DNA of 64,000 nt from Microcebus murinus. Its lineage: Eukaryota > Chordata > Mammalia > Primates > Cheirogaleidae. This document shows, piece by piece, positions 23,955 through 37,508 of this stretch. A program made the translations under genes and the position numbers. Position 1 is the stretch's first letter; each line of letters starts with the position of its first letter. The notes beneath the pieces were generated by a model, which worked only from the letters and a program-made list of their open reading frames with translations, ran no database searches and was not told the DNA's origin. The stretch lies in NCBI RefSeq assembly GCF_040939455.1, contig NC_134109.1:50558001-50622000 (forward strand). Direction: 5' to 3'.

Positions 23955-24140
23955 TTAATGTTCAAAATATGTAAGGAACTCATACAATTCAAAGGCAAAA
24001 ACCAAATAATCTGATTTACAAATAGGCAAAGAACCTGAATAGACATTTTTTCAAAGAAGTCATAATATTAATAATTATGTCATATAACTTAAATATATAC
24101 AATTTTTATCAATTAAATCTCAATAAAGCTGTTAAAAAGT
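23955..24140 (+). mobile_element. L1 ORF2 fragment and 3' terminus, sense
   Basis: 'ttcaaaatatgtaaggaact' is the direct continuation in L1 of the preceding inverted fragment. It continues 'aaataatctgatttacaaat', 'aggcaaagaacctgaataga' and then jumps, after about 24065, to a typical L1M terminus 'tcaattaaatctcaataaag' followed by a short A-rich end. The jump implies loss of most of the ORF2 C-terminus and 3' UTR. Confidence 0.75.
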
Positions 24141-25540
24141 CAAATATCTATGTTAATAAATGAAGCAATGAGCATTTAATGAAAGATTTTTCCTAAGACT
24201 TACTTATAATTTAAATTTTCCTAATATTAAATTGACCTTTTTTGTCATCTAAGTACTCTGTGTAGAATTTAAAATGAGGTAAGAAAATATTTTATTTTAT
24301 GAATGAAATTTTTAGTATTGTATTCAAGAGCAATTATTCATGAAAAATAACCCCCAATCATTATTTATCATTTTTCTTCTACTCACAATGAGACTTCTAT
24401 GTAAAGCACAAGAAATATTGACCTTGAGTTGTTACCATTACTGAATTAGTTACTTAACATTCATTCTACTTAAACTGACAAGAATTACCTTTTTTCTCGA
24501 ATTATAAGAAAACTTTTTAAAAAACTCTGTGCCATAAACAGAATCCACAAAATGGATTTTTGACTGTCACGTAGATCAAATATTTATTTTATGTTCTATG
24601 GAAGGAATTTGGAAAGGCCAATATTTGTTAAGAACTATGACTGGAGAACATTCTAAATGAGAAGGGTTTAAATGTAGAAATTGTATAAACAAAGAATGGT
24701 TTGAATTTGATGTCACTGGTAAAGATGTATAAACATAGTGATTTTTTTTTTTTTTGGTGCTTCACAGAACTATTTGCATTAAAATGGAATGTGTTTTGAA
24801 ATTTAAAATTTCAGTAAATTGACAAAATATTTAAGTGAACTTGTAACTGAGAAACTTCAAGATGAATTTCCAATATGAAATTATCTGTTTGTAAAAACAG
24901 ATGTGGACAATGGGTCACTAGTCTACAATTAATTTAAAAGTATGAAAGGCAATCAACATGCATTGATTTTATTTAATCTAAACTGGAAAAGTTATGTTTA
25001 TTTACTCTTTTATATCAAATTTTTGATGGAAGTTTGAACATACTGAAATTCTTTTTACTAAAAATGTTCAGATGGAATATATCATTTAATATTTTTAGTA
25101 CATAACTGAGCTAGTAAAGAAAGAAATGGACATCCCCAAAGACAGAAATGGAAGATGTCAAAGTCTGAGGCAACCTTGGAGCTTCAGCCAATTCTCAGCA
25201 ACTTCTGTTTAAGAACCTCAAACAGCACAAAAGATAAGTAATAGGACTTGAACAAGGTTGGGAATTTGAATAGAAATACCCACATACAAGCCCTGGTAGA
25301 ATCCGAAGTGAACTTAAAATTCACACATTTAGCTACAAATATTTAAACAAATCATTCATGGGTATGAAAGTCCTCCAAATAAAGCAGGACATTCTTAAAA
25401 CTGATTACTCTTTTCACACTTAAATGTAGCACAAGTTAAACAAACTAGAAAATTGGCTAGAAATATAATTTACCAAAACTGAACTTCATAGCCATAAACA
25501 GCATAAAGAGATAAATTTCTAGGGAAGAAATATTTATTAA
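24141..25540. other. Unassigned AT-rich sequence
   Basis: No gene or confidently named repeat. A poly-T run lies near 24742-24755. Confidence 0.4.
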
Positions 25541-25547
25541 TAAGCAA

Positions 25548-25558
25548 TCTCTCTCTCT

Positions 25559-25596
<38 letters not shown>

Positions 25597-25604
25597 TACA
25601 CACA
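25548..25604. repeat. (CT)n microsatellite with short (CA) end
   Basis: Pure CT dinucleotides except one 'aa' interruption at 25559-25560, then 'cacatacacaca'. Probably length-polymorphic. Confidence 0.95.
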
Positions 25605-25774
25605 ATTTATCAGGCCCAGATTTTTATAATTTCAATCTTCAAATACCAGTTAATCCCAATGGTAAACAAATTGTTCCAGAATATAGAAAATGAAGAAATA
25701 CCTCAAATGCATATATTAAAGTTTATACAGCATTAATGCCTATACTTGATGAATTTATAATAAATGAAACAAGA

Positions 25775-26430
25775 AAATGGAAAGAAAACTAATCCATCTC
25801 ACAAATATCAGTGTGAAAACCCTAAATAAAATATTAGCATATATATTACAGTGGCACATAGAGAAATTCACACAGCAAGACCATTATTCTAGGAATGCAA
25901 AAGTGCAAGGACAATTCAATATTAGGATATTCATTAATATAATTTATCATATTGATTAATATAAAGAGAAACATAAAATACAGCTTTCATCTCTGCTTCA
26001 AAAAAATTAATAAACTAGGAATTTAATAGATACTATGTAATTATCTATACAATTTATTCAATACAATTAAAAATGGGATAAGATTTTGATACAGAAAGTA
26101 GAAAAACAGTAAAACTATACCTCTTTCTATAATAATGGATAGTGTACTTGAAAAATGCATGATAATTAATTATAAAATGATCACAAGGCAAATAATTTTC
26201 AAAGTAACCAGACATACAACTAATATACAACAAAGCATTAGCCTTCATATATCCAAACAACTAGTTGGGAGATAAAACAGAAAGGAAAACTTTTTATACT
26301 AGCAACACTCCATAAAGGGAAAAAAATCCACTTATCAATAAAATTAGCAAAAAAAAAAAGGTATAAAAACTATAAGAAAAACTTTTAAAAATCCCAAATG
26401 ATACAAAAGTAGCCAAAAGCAACTGAAAAT
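25775..26430 (+). mobile_element. L1 ORF2 fragment (reverse-transcriptase region), sense
   Basis: A 60-codon frame (25777-25959) reads as degraded reverse transcriptase (KTLNKILAY, HIEKFTQQDHYS, then NIRIFINIIYHID). After that, fragments such as 'agaaacataaaatacagctt' and 'atactagcaacactccataa' keep an L1-like A-rich strand bias to about 26430, with many indels. An internal (A)11 run lies at 26350-26360. Confidence 0.75.
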
Positions 26431-26439
26431 ACATCCTTT

Positions 26440-26995
26440 GGGTATTATCCTTGCTTGGACACCAACAGAAGAGTTAAGGGGTCCTCAAGACCACCCTCAT
26501 TTCTCACATCAATTGCTCATGTGGGGGTACCCGAGACCACCTTTAGCTTTGATAATTCATTAGAAGAACTCATAGAACTCACTGGGAGCTATTAATACTC
26601 ATGGTTACCACTTATTACAGTGAAAGGATACATATTAAAATCAGCTAAGGGAAGAGATGTGTAGGGCAGAGTCCAGAGAAGCTCTAAATACAGAGTGTCC
26701 AGTTGTTCTTTCCCCATAGAGTCACGGACACCATTAATCCTTCCAGAAACCCTGTGTTACAATAAACATCAAGTAGTGCCAACCAAGGATGCTTACCCAA
26801 GCTTCGGTGATCATAATTTTATTTATCATATTTTATTGGGGGTTGGTCATGTAGACTTGGTCGGCTTCCCACATAACTGACCCCACAGATTGGGCTGATA
26901 CTGTGTGACCCAAAGCCCCCACCCTAAATCACTTCCTAAAACCCAAAAGCAAAGGCCACATCTCTCTTAGGACATGGTTGATCTCTTTGTTACAC
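26440..26995 (-). mobile_element. LTR-like block, probably MLT2-type ERVL LTR, antisense
   Basis: The GC content jumps and the order 'ctcatttctcacatcaattg', 'tttgataattcattagaaga', 'acttattacagtgaaagga', 'tcagctaagggaagagatg', 'agggcagagtccagagaag', 'gttggtcatgtagacttgg' and 'aggacatggttg' matches my memory of an ERVL LTR (MLT2-like) in antisense. The 61-codon frame inside (26695-26880) is not a gene. Exact ends and duplication were not resolved. Confidence 0.6.
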
Positions 26996-28300
26996 CAAAA
27001 TATATACCAGTTGTCCCTAAACTAATCTATATATTTTGATATATTGTCAATAAAATATCAACATTTTTTATCTGAGATTTAAAAAGTTTGTTCTAAATTG
27101 CATATAAAAAATGAACATTAAAAAATGCTAGAAAAACCATAAAAAATGAAGGCAATGAAGACAGATAACCCCTAACAAATATTAAAACACCCTTCATAAT
27201 GTGCTCCCTGGCATATTACCATTAGCCACAATTGGCTATGTAAATTGAAATTTAAATAAATTAAAAGTTAATAAAATAAAAACTCATTTTATCAGTTTAT
27301 TGGCTATATTTCAAGTGGCTACCATATTACACATTGCAGCTATAAAACATTCCCATCATCTCAGAAAATTCTACTGGAGCATGCTGCCCTAGAGGCTCTG
27401 TATTTAAGCAATATTACATCATAGAGAGAAGGGTGAAATAGAAAGTCAAGACATAGACTGACCCAATAAAATGAATATTTAATATGTGATAAAGATCAAA
27501 TCTCTAGTCAATGCTATAATAATATTTAATAAATGATATAAAACAGCTGAGTAGCCATCTGAGAAAATATAAAATTGGATCCATATTCACATCAAAAATA
27601 ATCAAAAGAATCAGAAAAAAATTAACATATATATGTGTAAGATTCAAAAGCATGGGTAAATTTATCTAAAACTTGGATATAAGTAATGACTTTCTTACTG
27701 TGATTAAAAATCAAAATGCACTGCAAATAAGAAAATCAGATACCACTTGAACCAAATGATCAAAGTTAGCATAACTAATTTTGTACTAATTTGAGTACAA
27801 AATGTGATCACGTCCTTTTTAATGTTATGCCTTGGGAAGTAGATGGTATCATACATGTATATTCTGTCAAAAATATTTTTCTTACATCCAATTATGACTA
27901 AATAATTTGAAAAAGTTATATTGAGAATATTCTGCAAAAAAAAAAAACTCACTAGGACTCTAAAAATGTCAATGTTATAAAAATGAGGGTATTACTTTTA
28001 GATTAAAGGAGATTAAAGTGGTATAACTACTAATTTATTTTTTGATCCTTGATTAGACCAGATGTAAAAGGAAGAATGATTTGAAGAACATTATTGAACT
28101 AAGAAATCTTCCAGATATGTATTAGAAAATAATGATCAAAGTTATATTACTTGAGTGTAATGATTACACTGGGATTATATAGGGGAAAGTTTTTCTTCTT
28201 AGGAGTGATATGCTGAAGTATTTAAGGGTGAAATATTGAAAGATCTGCTACTCACTAGCAAATGGCTAAAATATCATTTAAACTTTTCTGTGTACAAACA
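26996..28300. other. Unassigned AT-rich sequence
   Basis: Some A-rich portions (27060-27300) look like degraded LINE sequence but cannot be assigned. No gene. Confidence 0.4.
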
Positions 28301-28304
28301 ACCT

Positions 28305-28765
28305 GAAATTTAATGGCTTAGTATAACAATCATTAACTCACACATTTCTGGTTGGCAATCAGGGAATGGCTCCTGGATAGATGGATGCTTCCATTCATCA
28401 TCCCTGGGCTCATTCATGGTGCAGTCACCTGAGAGTTCTTCTAGGGGTGGATGATCTAGGATCACCATATTCACATGGCTGGGGCTTGGCAGGCTGTTGG
28501 CTGGAGCACCTTAATTTTTCTCTACTTGGCATCTCTGAAGGCTAGCTGGAGCTTGTTGATATGGTGGCAGAATTTCAACAGGAGGAGAGAGGAAGCTTCA
28601 GGGACTTCATGGCATAGGTTCAGGATTCACAATGTCACCTCTACTGCTTTCTACTCATCAAAGCAAGACATATGGCCACCCCAAATTCAAGGAGTTGGGA
28701 GACTAACCTTGCCTATAGATATGAAGAGCTATAAAATGTTTGTGGATATGTTAAATTCACTATAC
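28305..28765 (-). mobile_element. MLT1 (MaLR) LTR, antisense
   Basis: Read on the minus strand this follows an MLT1H/I-like LTR, ending in the 'aataaat...ttgttttaagcca' motif (here plus-strand 'atggcttagtataacaatca'). Internal matches are 'ggatgatctaggatcacc', 'tcacatggctggggcttg', 'ggctgttggctgg', 'tggcagaatttcaacagg' and 'caaattcaaggagttggga'. A 145-codon plus-strand frame (28475-28912) starts inside the LTR and is not evidence of a gene. A degenerate tetranucleotide run follows at 28765-28830. Confidence 0.75.
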
Positions 28766-28835
28766 AATCTATTATCTATCTATCATCTACCTATATACCT
28801 ACCTGCATATTCACCCATCTGTCCATCCATAGATA
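28766..28835. repeat. Degenerate (TATC/CATC)n repeat
   Basis: 'tattatctatctatcatcta', 'cctatatacctacctgcata' and 'cccatctgtccatccataga': imperfect tetranucleotide array. Confidence 0.7.
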
Positions 28836-31800
28836 AAACAAATATGCATATTTTAACCATTTGTCCATCTGAGCAAAGAGTATATGTTTATTATAAAGTT
28901 TGGCAGGATTGAATTTTTAAAAAAATATTATTGGGAAAAATTAAAAATGAAACAAGATGAAACAAATCTTGTCTCTTCTTATCATTTCTTTCTGCGTACT
29001 TCTTTTTGCCTTCTGTTCCCATATAATGAAAAAACCATCCGAGAGTTATTCTGATCCTGAGGTTCGAGTGAATTCCTGCATAGGAGGACCTATCCATGTA
29101 TAGAAAGATATAATTTGCATGGATAAGATCTTCATATTATTCCTCTTCATTTGCCAGAAAGAACTACCTTGTGGATAAATTTACCTAAGACATTTTTGGG
29201 GTGACTCCTCTAATAATTTTGCTATTATTTTGGAATATACCAAAATAACTATTTTCTATTAACTCTGTATACTTTGCTATCAATAAATTTCACACAATCA
29301 ATGAACTTGTGTTTTGGATCCTCGAAGTAACTGTTTTTTACTTTACCCTAATTATCTGAATTTTTTCAGATATTACTAAATTTAGTCCAAAAACTTTTCC
29401 ATCGTCTATAAGCTTACACTTTATATAATGGTAAAAGCAGAATTGATGTGGTCATTACTAGATTAGTTTCTATGCCCTTAATTGTCTCAATTATTTTTCT
29501 TAACCATTACTTGAAATGTATATAATTTATATTCAACTATGTGGCAGTGTGTACTCTGTCAACTTAGTTACACTAAAAGTGTTTCCCAGAATTCCATACC
29601 CTGTATTTTCCAGCCAACAGCTGGCCAAAATAGGAAATTGCTTGACATTTGGATGGCAGAAGAGAAGCAGCTACCATTGCTCTTTGAAAGCTATTAGATT
29701 AAATGTTGTGATATATATAAAAGTTGTGTTCCCTCTTGTTTTAATCTGTATTCAGCTTCTCTTCTCACTGCCAGCCCTACTGATGGATAGCAACTCAAGC
29801 CCACAATCAGATGTTTAGCTGGAGATCTTTAAAAGCAGGAGTTATACCATGTGGATAATTTGCCCTAACTTTTTTTATCTTAACTTCTTTTATGTTCCCA
29901 TTTCATTTGGCAGTGGAGACATTCCTGGTTTCCAAGAATCCCCTGCAATTGCTGACCTTTTTGTCTTAAATCAATATTGTAGTAGGGGTGGTTGGTAACT
30001 TTTCTCTGATCTCCCAAATCTTCCTTCCACATTTTTCCTTCCCTAGTCTCCACCACAATTGTGTAAAATCATATTCTCATAATAAATCCCTTATCCATAA
30101 GTCTAAGAGATCTCTTTCCTTGTTTAAACACTATTGTTGCAGTTACTTCATAAACAATAATGACCATTTAAGCCCTACATAATGTTGGTTTGTATGAATC
30201 CATGCAATATAAAATAATGCAATTGTTCTACTATTTTTGGTTTCATCAGATTTCTTTACAATATGGTTATTCTCACTTCATAATACTTATTTATGTAAAT
30301 AGTTGAAAAATTTTCTTTCTATAAATCTAAAATGTAATTTTAGCAGTAAAATTATGTAATTTAATAAACCTTATTTCAAGTGCAATATGGATTTGGAAAC
30401 TTATCTTTGTAAAAGAAAATAATTAGTTATGGAAATGTTCACTTGATAATCAGAAAAGGAGTCAAAGTTCATTTTCACAAAGACTTATAATTCCTTTTAC
30501 TTTAGTTAATTTAAACAAATGAAAAATCTTTTGTTGTTAAGGTTAATGTTTTTCTCCTTTGCACTGTACATTCTTTTGCAATTTTTCAAGGTCATAGTTA
30601 ATACACAATGAACAATACATTTATTTCACTAGAGGATATAATAAATGGTAGATTTACACTTTAAAACAAAAGCTCCATTTTTAGTAAGGTGAGATCCAGG
30701 TTCCCTCTTTGTACTTCAATTCCCAGTACTTTGCAGTTTCCTCTCCTGCAGGAGCATTCATTATCACAGGGAGGAAGCCTTGTCACATGCAGTGACAAAT
30801 TGTTTCATTTATTTAAGATAGAGCCTTTGTATTTCACTCCATATGATAATGCAAACATATCTTTAATGTTTAGGAAAAGATAAAATCCTAGGAACAGAAA
30901 TTTCTGTGTTCATAGGCTTATAAGCAGCCCACATACTGAGTTGCCAATCCAGCTGCCTGAACAACAGAGTCCTTATAATCAGTAAACCTTTATGCCAATA
31001 ACAGCATCAACAACAAAAAGTTATCTTTTGAGGTTAGTTTCATTTTTTGCTTTATACATTCACAAAGGTTTAGCCCAGAAGAAAGTCTACCACCCAACTA
31101 AGGTGGCCTTTAGAAGTCAAAGAAAAAGAGTTCCATCCTTTCTCTAAATCAAGACTTAAGCCACTTTGCTTATGAATATGTTAAACCATCATTGTTAAAT
31201 ATTGCTTCACTAGCTGAATCTTGTAGAATGGTAGCTTTTCGGATATCAGCAGTACAATCTTTTAATATGACAAAACTACGTTTACTGCTTATTATAGTAA
31301 TCAGTACCTGACAAAGGTTGGCTGTGTCTTAAGATAGGGATACATAAGGTAAGACACAGAACAGAATGTAAGAGAGGTGAAATTGATCACAATTAGTTTT
31401 GGTGTCCCTTGGTTTGCAAGCTACCTACTTTATTCTAAAAGATACTGTGTCATAAACAACACAAGTTTTTGTTTGTTTGTTTTTTAGTAAAACTATGATA
31501 AGAATGGTCCTCACAGACCAAGATATATTATAAAAGAGGTAAAGCCTTGCTGAAGAGTCATTCCACTCACCCTTAAATATCCTCTTTCTACATTCTTGCA
31601 GTTCCTTTCCTTAGCTTCTGGAGGTACCCAAGCTGCCCTCTGTCTGCTCTGAAGTCCATACCAGATCTTGGTAGAAAAACCTAAGGTGTCAATGTTATCC
31701 CCTTTTCATCGGACAGAATAACCATTCTTTTAGACAGTGGCTAAGGGAAATTCCCCAGTGGATGAGTTTCTAATTGCCCTTCCATACTTACCTCAAGAAG

Positions 31801-32970
31801 TTGCCTCATTTGGGAAATCTTGGATCCTTGACATTGAATTAGATATCCTTCCTATGTTCTCTCTTGAGATTTGTAATTATTGAGTAGCAAATTTTATTGT
31901 TATAATCATGTGTGTACTTCTTTATATCCATGATCAAGTTATTAGTCCTTAAGAGCAAAATATGCCTAACGAGGCGCTGGTTTAATGAATGAAGAAATTC
32001 TTACTGATATGCGAAATACCAATACTTTCCTGAGAAATATATTAATGAAAACTATCCTTAATAATTGGAATTGAGTAGATTATAGGCAAATGTTGACAGA
32101 TAATCTTAGATAATTGGATTCATCTTAATAGGAGAATAAAAAGCATGATTTTCAAATTGGTAAAAATGATTTTTGAGGAAATAATGATCACATGTCAAAG
32201 TTTTAGTTACTTATCATTTGAGAACCAGCAGAAAGACAAGATAGTAGTGAGGATGTAGGATTGACAAATCCAATGGGGAAAGGATTACTGAATTTAAAAT
32301 GTCAAGTTGGACATGACTGGTCAACATTTTTTTACAGTAAAACCAAATTTTCTGGTTGCATACTTTTTTTAACAAATCAGAAAACCAAACATAACTTATT
32401 TTTTTTTCTACAAATTAACCAGAAAAATTAAATGGGTGCAAAAGATATGGACCTTTAGTCATGTTACCTAAAGCAAGGGTACATGCTCTCAGAAACTGGA
32501 AAACTAAAAGGAAGCCTCATTAAAAATCTCTTTAGAATAGTGCACAAAATTCTGCTCTGTGAACCATTACCAGTTTGCTAAAAGGTAGGTAATTCATTTT
32601 AGAATGTAAATTATTCATATTTCTAAGCATTCTATTCTATTCAGCTGACATTTTCTTCCTCAAAAGACTTTCTTGATGAAGATTTGCATTCTGGCACAAA
32701 TTCTTTATGTCATTGTGAACTAAATTCTTCATGTACCAGGAGACCAGAGGATAGGGGTAGAAGTGCTTTTCAAGTATCTTTTGCTGATTCCAGGTATAAA
32801 TAAGCTTCTGAAAACTTTCTTAATTTTTCTAGGAGAGTGAATGTAAATAAAGAGCTTAATTGAACCTCAGATTCCTTGGAGGTGTATCATAAGTAGAAGT
32901 AAACTAAAATAAAACTGTATCATAATCTTTTTATTCCCTAACAGCCACCTCCTGTCCTTCAACAAAAATC
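28836..32970. other. Unassigned, largely unique AT-rich sequence
   Basis: No gene or confidently named repeat across about 4 kb. Open frames up to 100 codons (29516-29818 plus) have no recognisable domain. Confidence 0.35.
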
Positions 32971-32974
32971 TAGG

Positions 32975-33415
32975 ATATTACTGTAGTGAGTTGAATCTAA
33001 AGAAAGATATGTTCTAATCCCCTAGAATAACCTATAAATGTTACCTTATTTGGAAAAAGGGTCTTTGCAGATGTAATCAGGGAAAGATTGTGAGATAAGA
33101 ATATTATCCTGGATTATCCTGGTAGGCCCTAAATCTAGTGAAAATTGTCCTTGAAAAAGACACACAGACACAGAGGAGAAGTTAATGTAAAGATGTAAGC
33201 AGAGATTGGAGTTTGGCCACAGGCCAAGGAAGCTGGCAACTACCAGAAGCTTGAAGAGGCAAGGAACAGCTTCTACCCTAGAGCCCCTGTTAAGAGTGCA
33301 TCCCTGCTGGATTTCAGACTTCAAGACTCCAGAAATGTGAGAGAATAAATTTATGTTGTTTTAAGCCACAAAGTATGTTACTTTGTTGTGGAACTATACA
33401 GGGAACTATACAACT
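32975..33415 (+). mobile_element. MLT1D-like MaLR solo LTR, sense
   Basis: Excellent order match: 'tagtgagttgaatct', 'atgttaccttatttggaaaa', 'agggtctttgcagatgtaat', 'tcctggattatcctggtagg', 'gacacacagacacagaggag', 'aagcagagattggagt', 'aagaggcaaggaacag', 'ccctagagcccctg', 'aagactccagaaatgtgaga' and the polyadenylation region 'gagaataaatttatgttgtt' followed by 'ttaagccacaaagta'. Roughly full LTR length with no internal MaLR sequence beside it. The 92-codon minus-strand frame across it is not a gene. Confidence 0.9.
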
Positions 33416-33419
33416 TTCA

Positions 33420-35925
33420 CGTATTTTCTGGAATCTAAAATTTTGTGTAAATCATCAAGAGAACTCTTAACATTAGCCATGTTAGACAACTACCCTCCAG
33501 TGGTAGAAAAGATACGTTGACTTTGTGTGATGGACGTCCTGTTAAGATCCCTTAAATAAACCTCACCTTTACTGGTATAACTGGTTCATTTATCTTATGG
33601 TGACATTAATTTGTGACTGCTACTCAGCAAACATTTCTATTATTACAAGATTCTCATACTAAAATGAAACACAAAGGACTATCAAAATTAGATAGCCTGA
33701 AATCTGATAAATTAGATTGAGCCACGAAGTTGCCATTTTTGTAGGTCAAAAATTGATTACTGGCATTTTCATATTGTTCAGTCTTAATGGTCAATAGGAT
33801 TTATTCAAGGGAGAAATAAAACTTGGTCTATAAAGACTTGATATTTTGATTACAGTTCCTTTCCTTTAATGGGTTTTGTTGTGAATTTTCAGTGGTTTAG
33901 ACTACAGTCATTTGGCAGTGACAGTACCATCTATGAATAAATCATACACTTCACAACACACTACACAGAAGAGAAATAGAGCAACAGATAAAATAAGCTA
34001 CAGAACCATTAGAGAAGCCTGTTCTTGTTCATAAGTTCTCATTACTGGCTGATTTAATTTTCTCTTGGCCAAAATGATCCTAATCTGGTGATGTTCTGAA
34101 ATAAAGCCATAAACATTGATGCATGTTCAAACAAAAGTGAGGTCTGGTTCATTAAAAAGTGCTTACTAGCTGACAATATACACGCAGCTGGCTGTTTTCA
34201 TATATGATTCAGATGCAAGATATAAACATGAATCATAGAGAGAAAAACAACTTCAGATAGTCATCTTTTGGAATATGAAAAACTCTGCCATCCATAGGCC
34301 ATTTTTGAAAATTTTTCTGCATACTGTGCATAGCTCAAATAGAGATTTCTTGTACTTCAAATTTTATTAATTCTACATACTAATGGAATTTTTTTGTAGC
34401 TAAATTGTTCTACAGATTACATTGAACTGATTTTTTTTCAAAAAATAAAGCACATTTGAATATTTTTTTTGGATTTGCAAATTAAGAGAAATTAAAGTGT
34501 TCCAAACTTTTTGGCTACGGAATTCATGTCTCAAAATATAGCTCAAGGAATTTAGTAGAACACACATTGGATAGTCACTGTAATATCGTATTATAGAAAG
34601 TGTATTGAATAAATTAAATAGAGTGGTTGTGTATTTGGAAAAAAATGAAATTCTACCAGGATGCAAGAGATATCAGAAAATGATTAATGGATTAATAGTT
34701 TCTCCCCAAATATAAAAGTAAAAACCGTAGTCTAAAATGGCAAGTCAAGTTGAGAAAAAATGGAAGTTACAGTATCACATACTGTCATTTAGTATAATAT
34801 GATGATTTAAATTAAGTTTCTATATATTCATTAACTGAATTTATTTACTATGGATTTCTAATTATATTTTTGAAACTCAAACTGCTATTTAACTTATTTG
34901 TATGTAAACAATTAATAGGGGTAATTAGCAGTTGTCATGTTTAAAAATTACCACTTATATATCTTATGGAAAATTAAGAAAGTAATGTGTCTGTCTGGCC
35001 AGAAAAAAAATATTTTCCCTGCAAAATCCAAAAGCTGAGAGAAAGACTTTATGTCTTATCTTTTCCTGTTAACTATCCATGGTCCTTCCTTTGACACCTT
35101 TATTTTTCTACATTTGCATTAGTTTTTTCTAGATTATAAGATCATTCAGATAACACTTATAATTCCTTTTTAAAAGTGTGTGTGTTTGTGCACATATGTT
35201 TACACATAACACATATGCATATACCCACTCACCCACATATATCTCAATTTTTAAAATAATACATGCTTAAATACAGAAATAGGCATGAAGTTATAATTTT
35301 ACTATCTAGAAATAACTGCTGCTAATATTTTGTTATGTATTTTTCCTATCTTTTATATATATTTCTTTTAGAAAAACATATTATTATATGTGTTAGTTTT
35401 CTATCGCTCAGGTCACACCTTCCATAGAAAGTAAATATCAATATGTTGTTACGGCTGTTTTGTTTCTCCTCTGAATTGCTGCAAAATTGTTAAGGTCATT
35501 CACTGAATTATAAAAATACATTCAACCCAGGAGCACCCATTGATCATAAAGGAAGATGATATGAAGATGAAAATGTTTCTGTCCCCAGGTAGTATTTTAG
35601 ACGTCTCTAATTAAAACAACAGATCATGCAGAAAACCATTACTCTTCCTTTATACTTAAAATGTTCTCATTTTTAAAAAATGAAAAATTTTTTCTAATTC
35701 TAAGGGTTAAGTATCCCCTTGAAAACTTTTTTAGGTTTACTTATATATGGAATATCCTCAAACATCATAAAAATTTCATCTGATGAATAAAATAAATGAT
35801 AAGAATGAGAACCATCTTTTGCTAGTACTAGAAAAGGAATTACAGAGAACCAAGCTGTGGTCCAATTAGTGGAATTACCATAAAATGAAGGCAGGAACTC
35901 ACATTTAGCTGTCAGAGCAACAAGA
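33420..35925. other. Unassigned AT-rich sequence
   Basis: No gene. The 35170-35400 stretch has dispersed GT/CA/AT-rich sequence that may be an old LINE remnant. Short open frames have no domain. Confidence 0.35.
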
Positions 35926-35929
35926 AAAG

Positions 35930-36950
35930 TATGGCTGAAAACTCTTGTTCTCCCAAAGAGAGGGGGGGCTTCATGTAAGGTAAACGTTTGATGGCATTGG
36001 GTGTTCTTCTCACTGGCAGGGGAACTACAACCCCCAGATTCTGAGTAGCTACCTTCCCAGACAACTCCTTAAACCTCTAGTACCCCAATTCCAGGTTGCC
36101 TGGTGCCAAGGAACATGCATATTCCCCAATGACAAGACTGTTTAACACATAAGTCTAATAGAAAGTTAGACTAGCAGGGAAGTGTAGGGCTGAAGGGAAA
36201 CATGCTCTTGTCCCTGAAAGATCAACTCACAATTAAGGCAAATTAATAACATACAGGTTTATTTACCATGCACATGCAGAGAATCACAGAATGATTATCC
36301 AATATTCTAATGAAGTTCAGATATTTTCATACATGCCTTTTAGAGGAGACAGGGGAAAATAGGAGTATAGTAACTCTGTTTAGGGGTGATACATAGTTGA
36401 TAGGGAGGATGAATGGATGGGAGAAACAGACTGACTTGAAACTTACCTGAGAGACAGGCATTATGGTTTAAATGATTTGAGCCAAATCTGGTTGCATTTT
36501 ACAATATATTGAGGTAACAGGGAGAGGAAGGGAAGTCAGTTGCCTCGTTTGATATTTTCATTGGTTGGTCTGGTTTATGCAGAGAGAGGGAAAGCCCCTT
36601 CAATGCTTTGTTGATCTCAAGGGGCTTATGATTCCAAATACTCTTTATACCAACGAGTTATATTTTGGGGTGAAATTTCCTGAGCTCCTTCAGAAGCATT
36701 GTCCTTTACAGGAATATATACCCATTAATACATTGCAGGCCCAATTGTTTCTAAGCTCTTTGTCACAAACCCACACAAAACTTTAATTTCAGTAAGAATA
36801 TATAATACCTCTGTCTTGTAGCCAGTGATCAGCACTGGAGGAACACAACCCTGAACCAATGCTATTTAGGACACAGGTAAATGCTTCTCCTCATGTATGG
36901 ACCTCTTTCCTTGAAACAAAAGCTGCTGGTCGAGTTCACAGGCTTTGTCT
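35930..36950 (-). mobile_element. LTR-like, GC-richer repeat block, family not identified
   Basis: From about 36190 the sequence ('aacatacaggtttatttacc', 'atgcagagaatcacagaatg', 'agatattttcatacatgcct', 'gtgatacatagttgataggg') feels like an antisense ERV LTR I cannot name, with a T-rich 'aggtttattta' that would be AATAAA on the minus strand. The left part (35930-36190) may be a separate repeat. A 73-codon frame at 36565-36786 is not supported as a gene. Confidence 0.4.
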
Positions 36951-37508
36951 TCGGCAGAGATGGGCTGGTTAGATAGTTAACCACATTAACTGCCTGAAGC
37001 TGAGAACTCTCCCTTTAAAAGTAGACTCTCTCTTTCCTTCTTTCTCAAACCGCCTGTCTTCATTATTCAGCCTCATGGACAAGTGGCTGAGGTTTCAATA
37101 ACAGTTGCACTGACAAAGTGAGTGATGCTGTATATTAACTACGTTGTTCTTCAATATGTAGATGTGTAAATCAAGAAATATTACATTGGCAATTTTATGA
37201 ACTTTAAACATGAGATTAGAAATACTTTATTTTTTTAAATGTTCAAAAATATGAATATTTTCAGTTTTATTTAAATATTTTGTTTGAAATTTAAAATTAA
37301 TTATAATAGTATTTGATAGGTAATTGAATACTTTAGAAGAAAAATAATGGCAACATATACAATAATTTTAACATTTAAAATGTTTGCATTACTTTATTTT
37401 AATGAAAATATTCAAATTTAAATAAATTACATTTTCATTTTTTAATCCTTTGTTATTATTAATGGACCAGAAATATTGAAAATCTTTACTATAGAAACAT
37501 ACTGGTTT

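Noticed and set aside
28475..28912. 145-codon open frame on the plus strand
   Set aside because: It starts inside an antisense MLT1 LTR and runs into a tetranucleotide repeat; not a gene.
33046..33324. 92-codon minus-strand frame
   Set aside because: Antisense to the MLT1D-like LTR; no domain.
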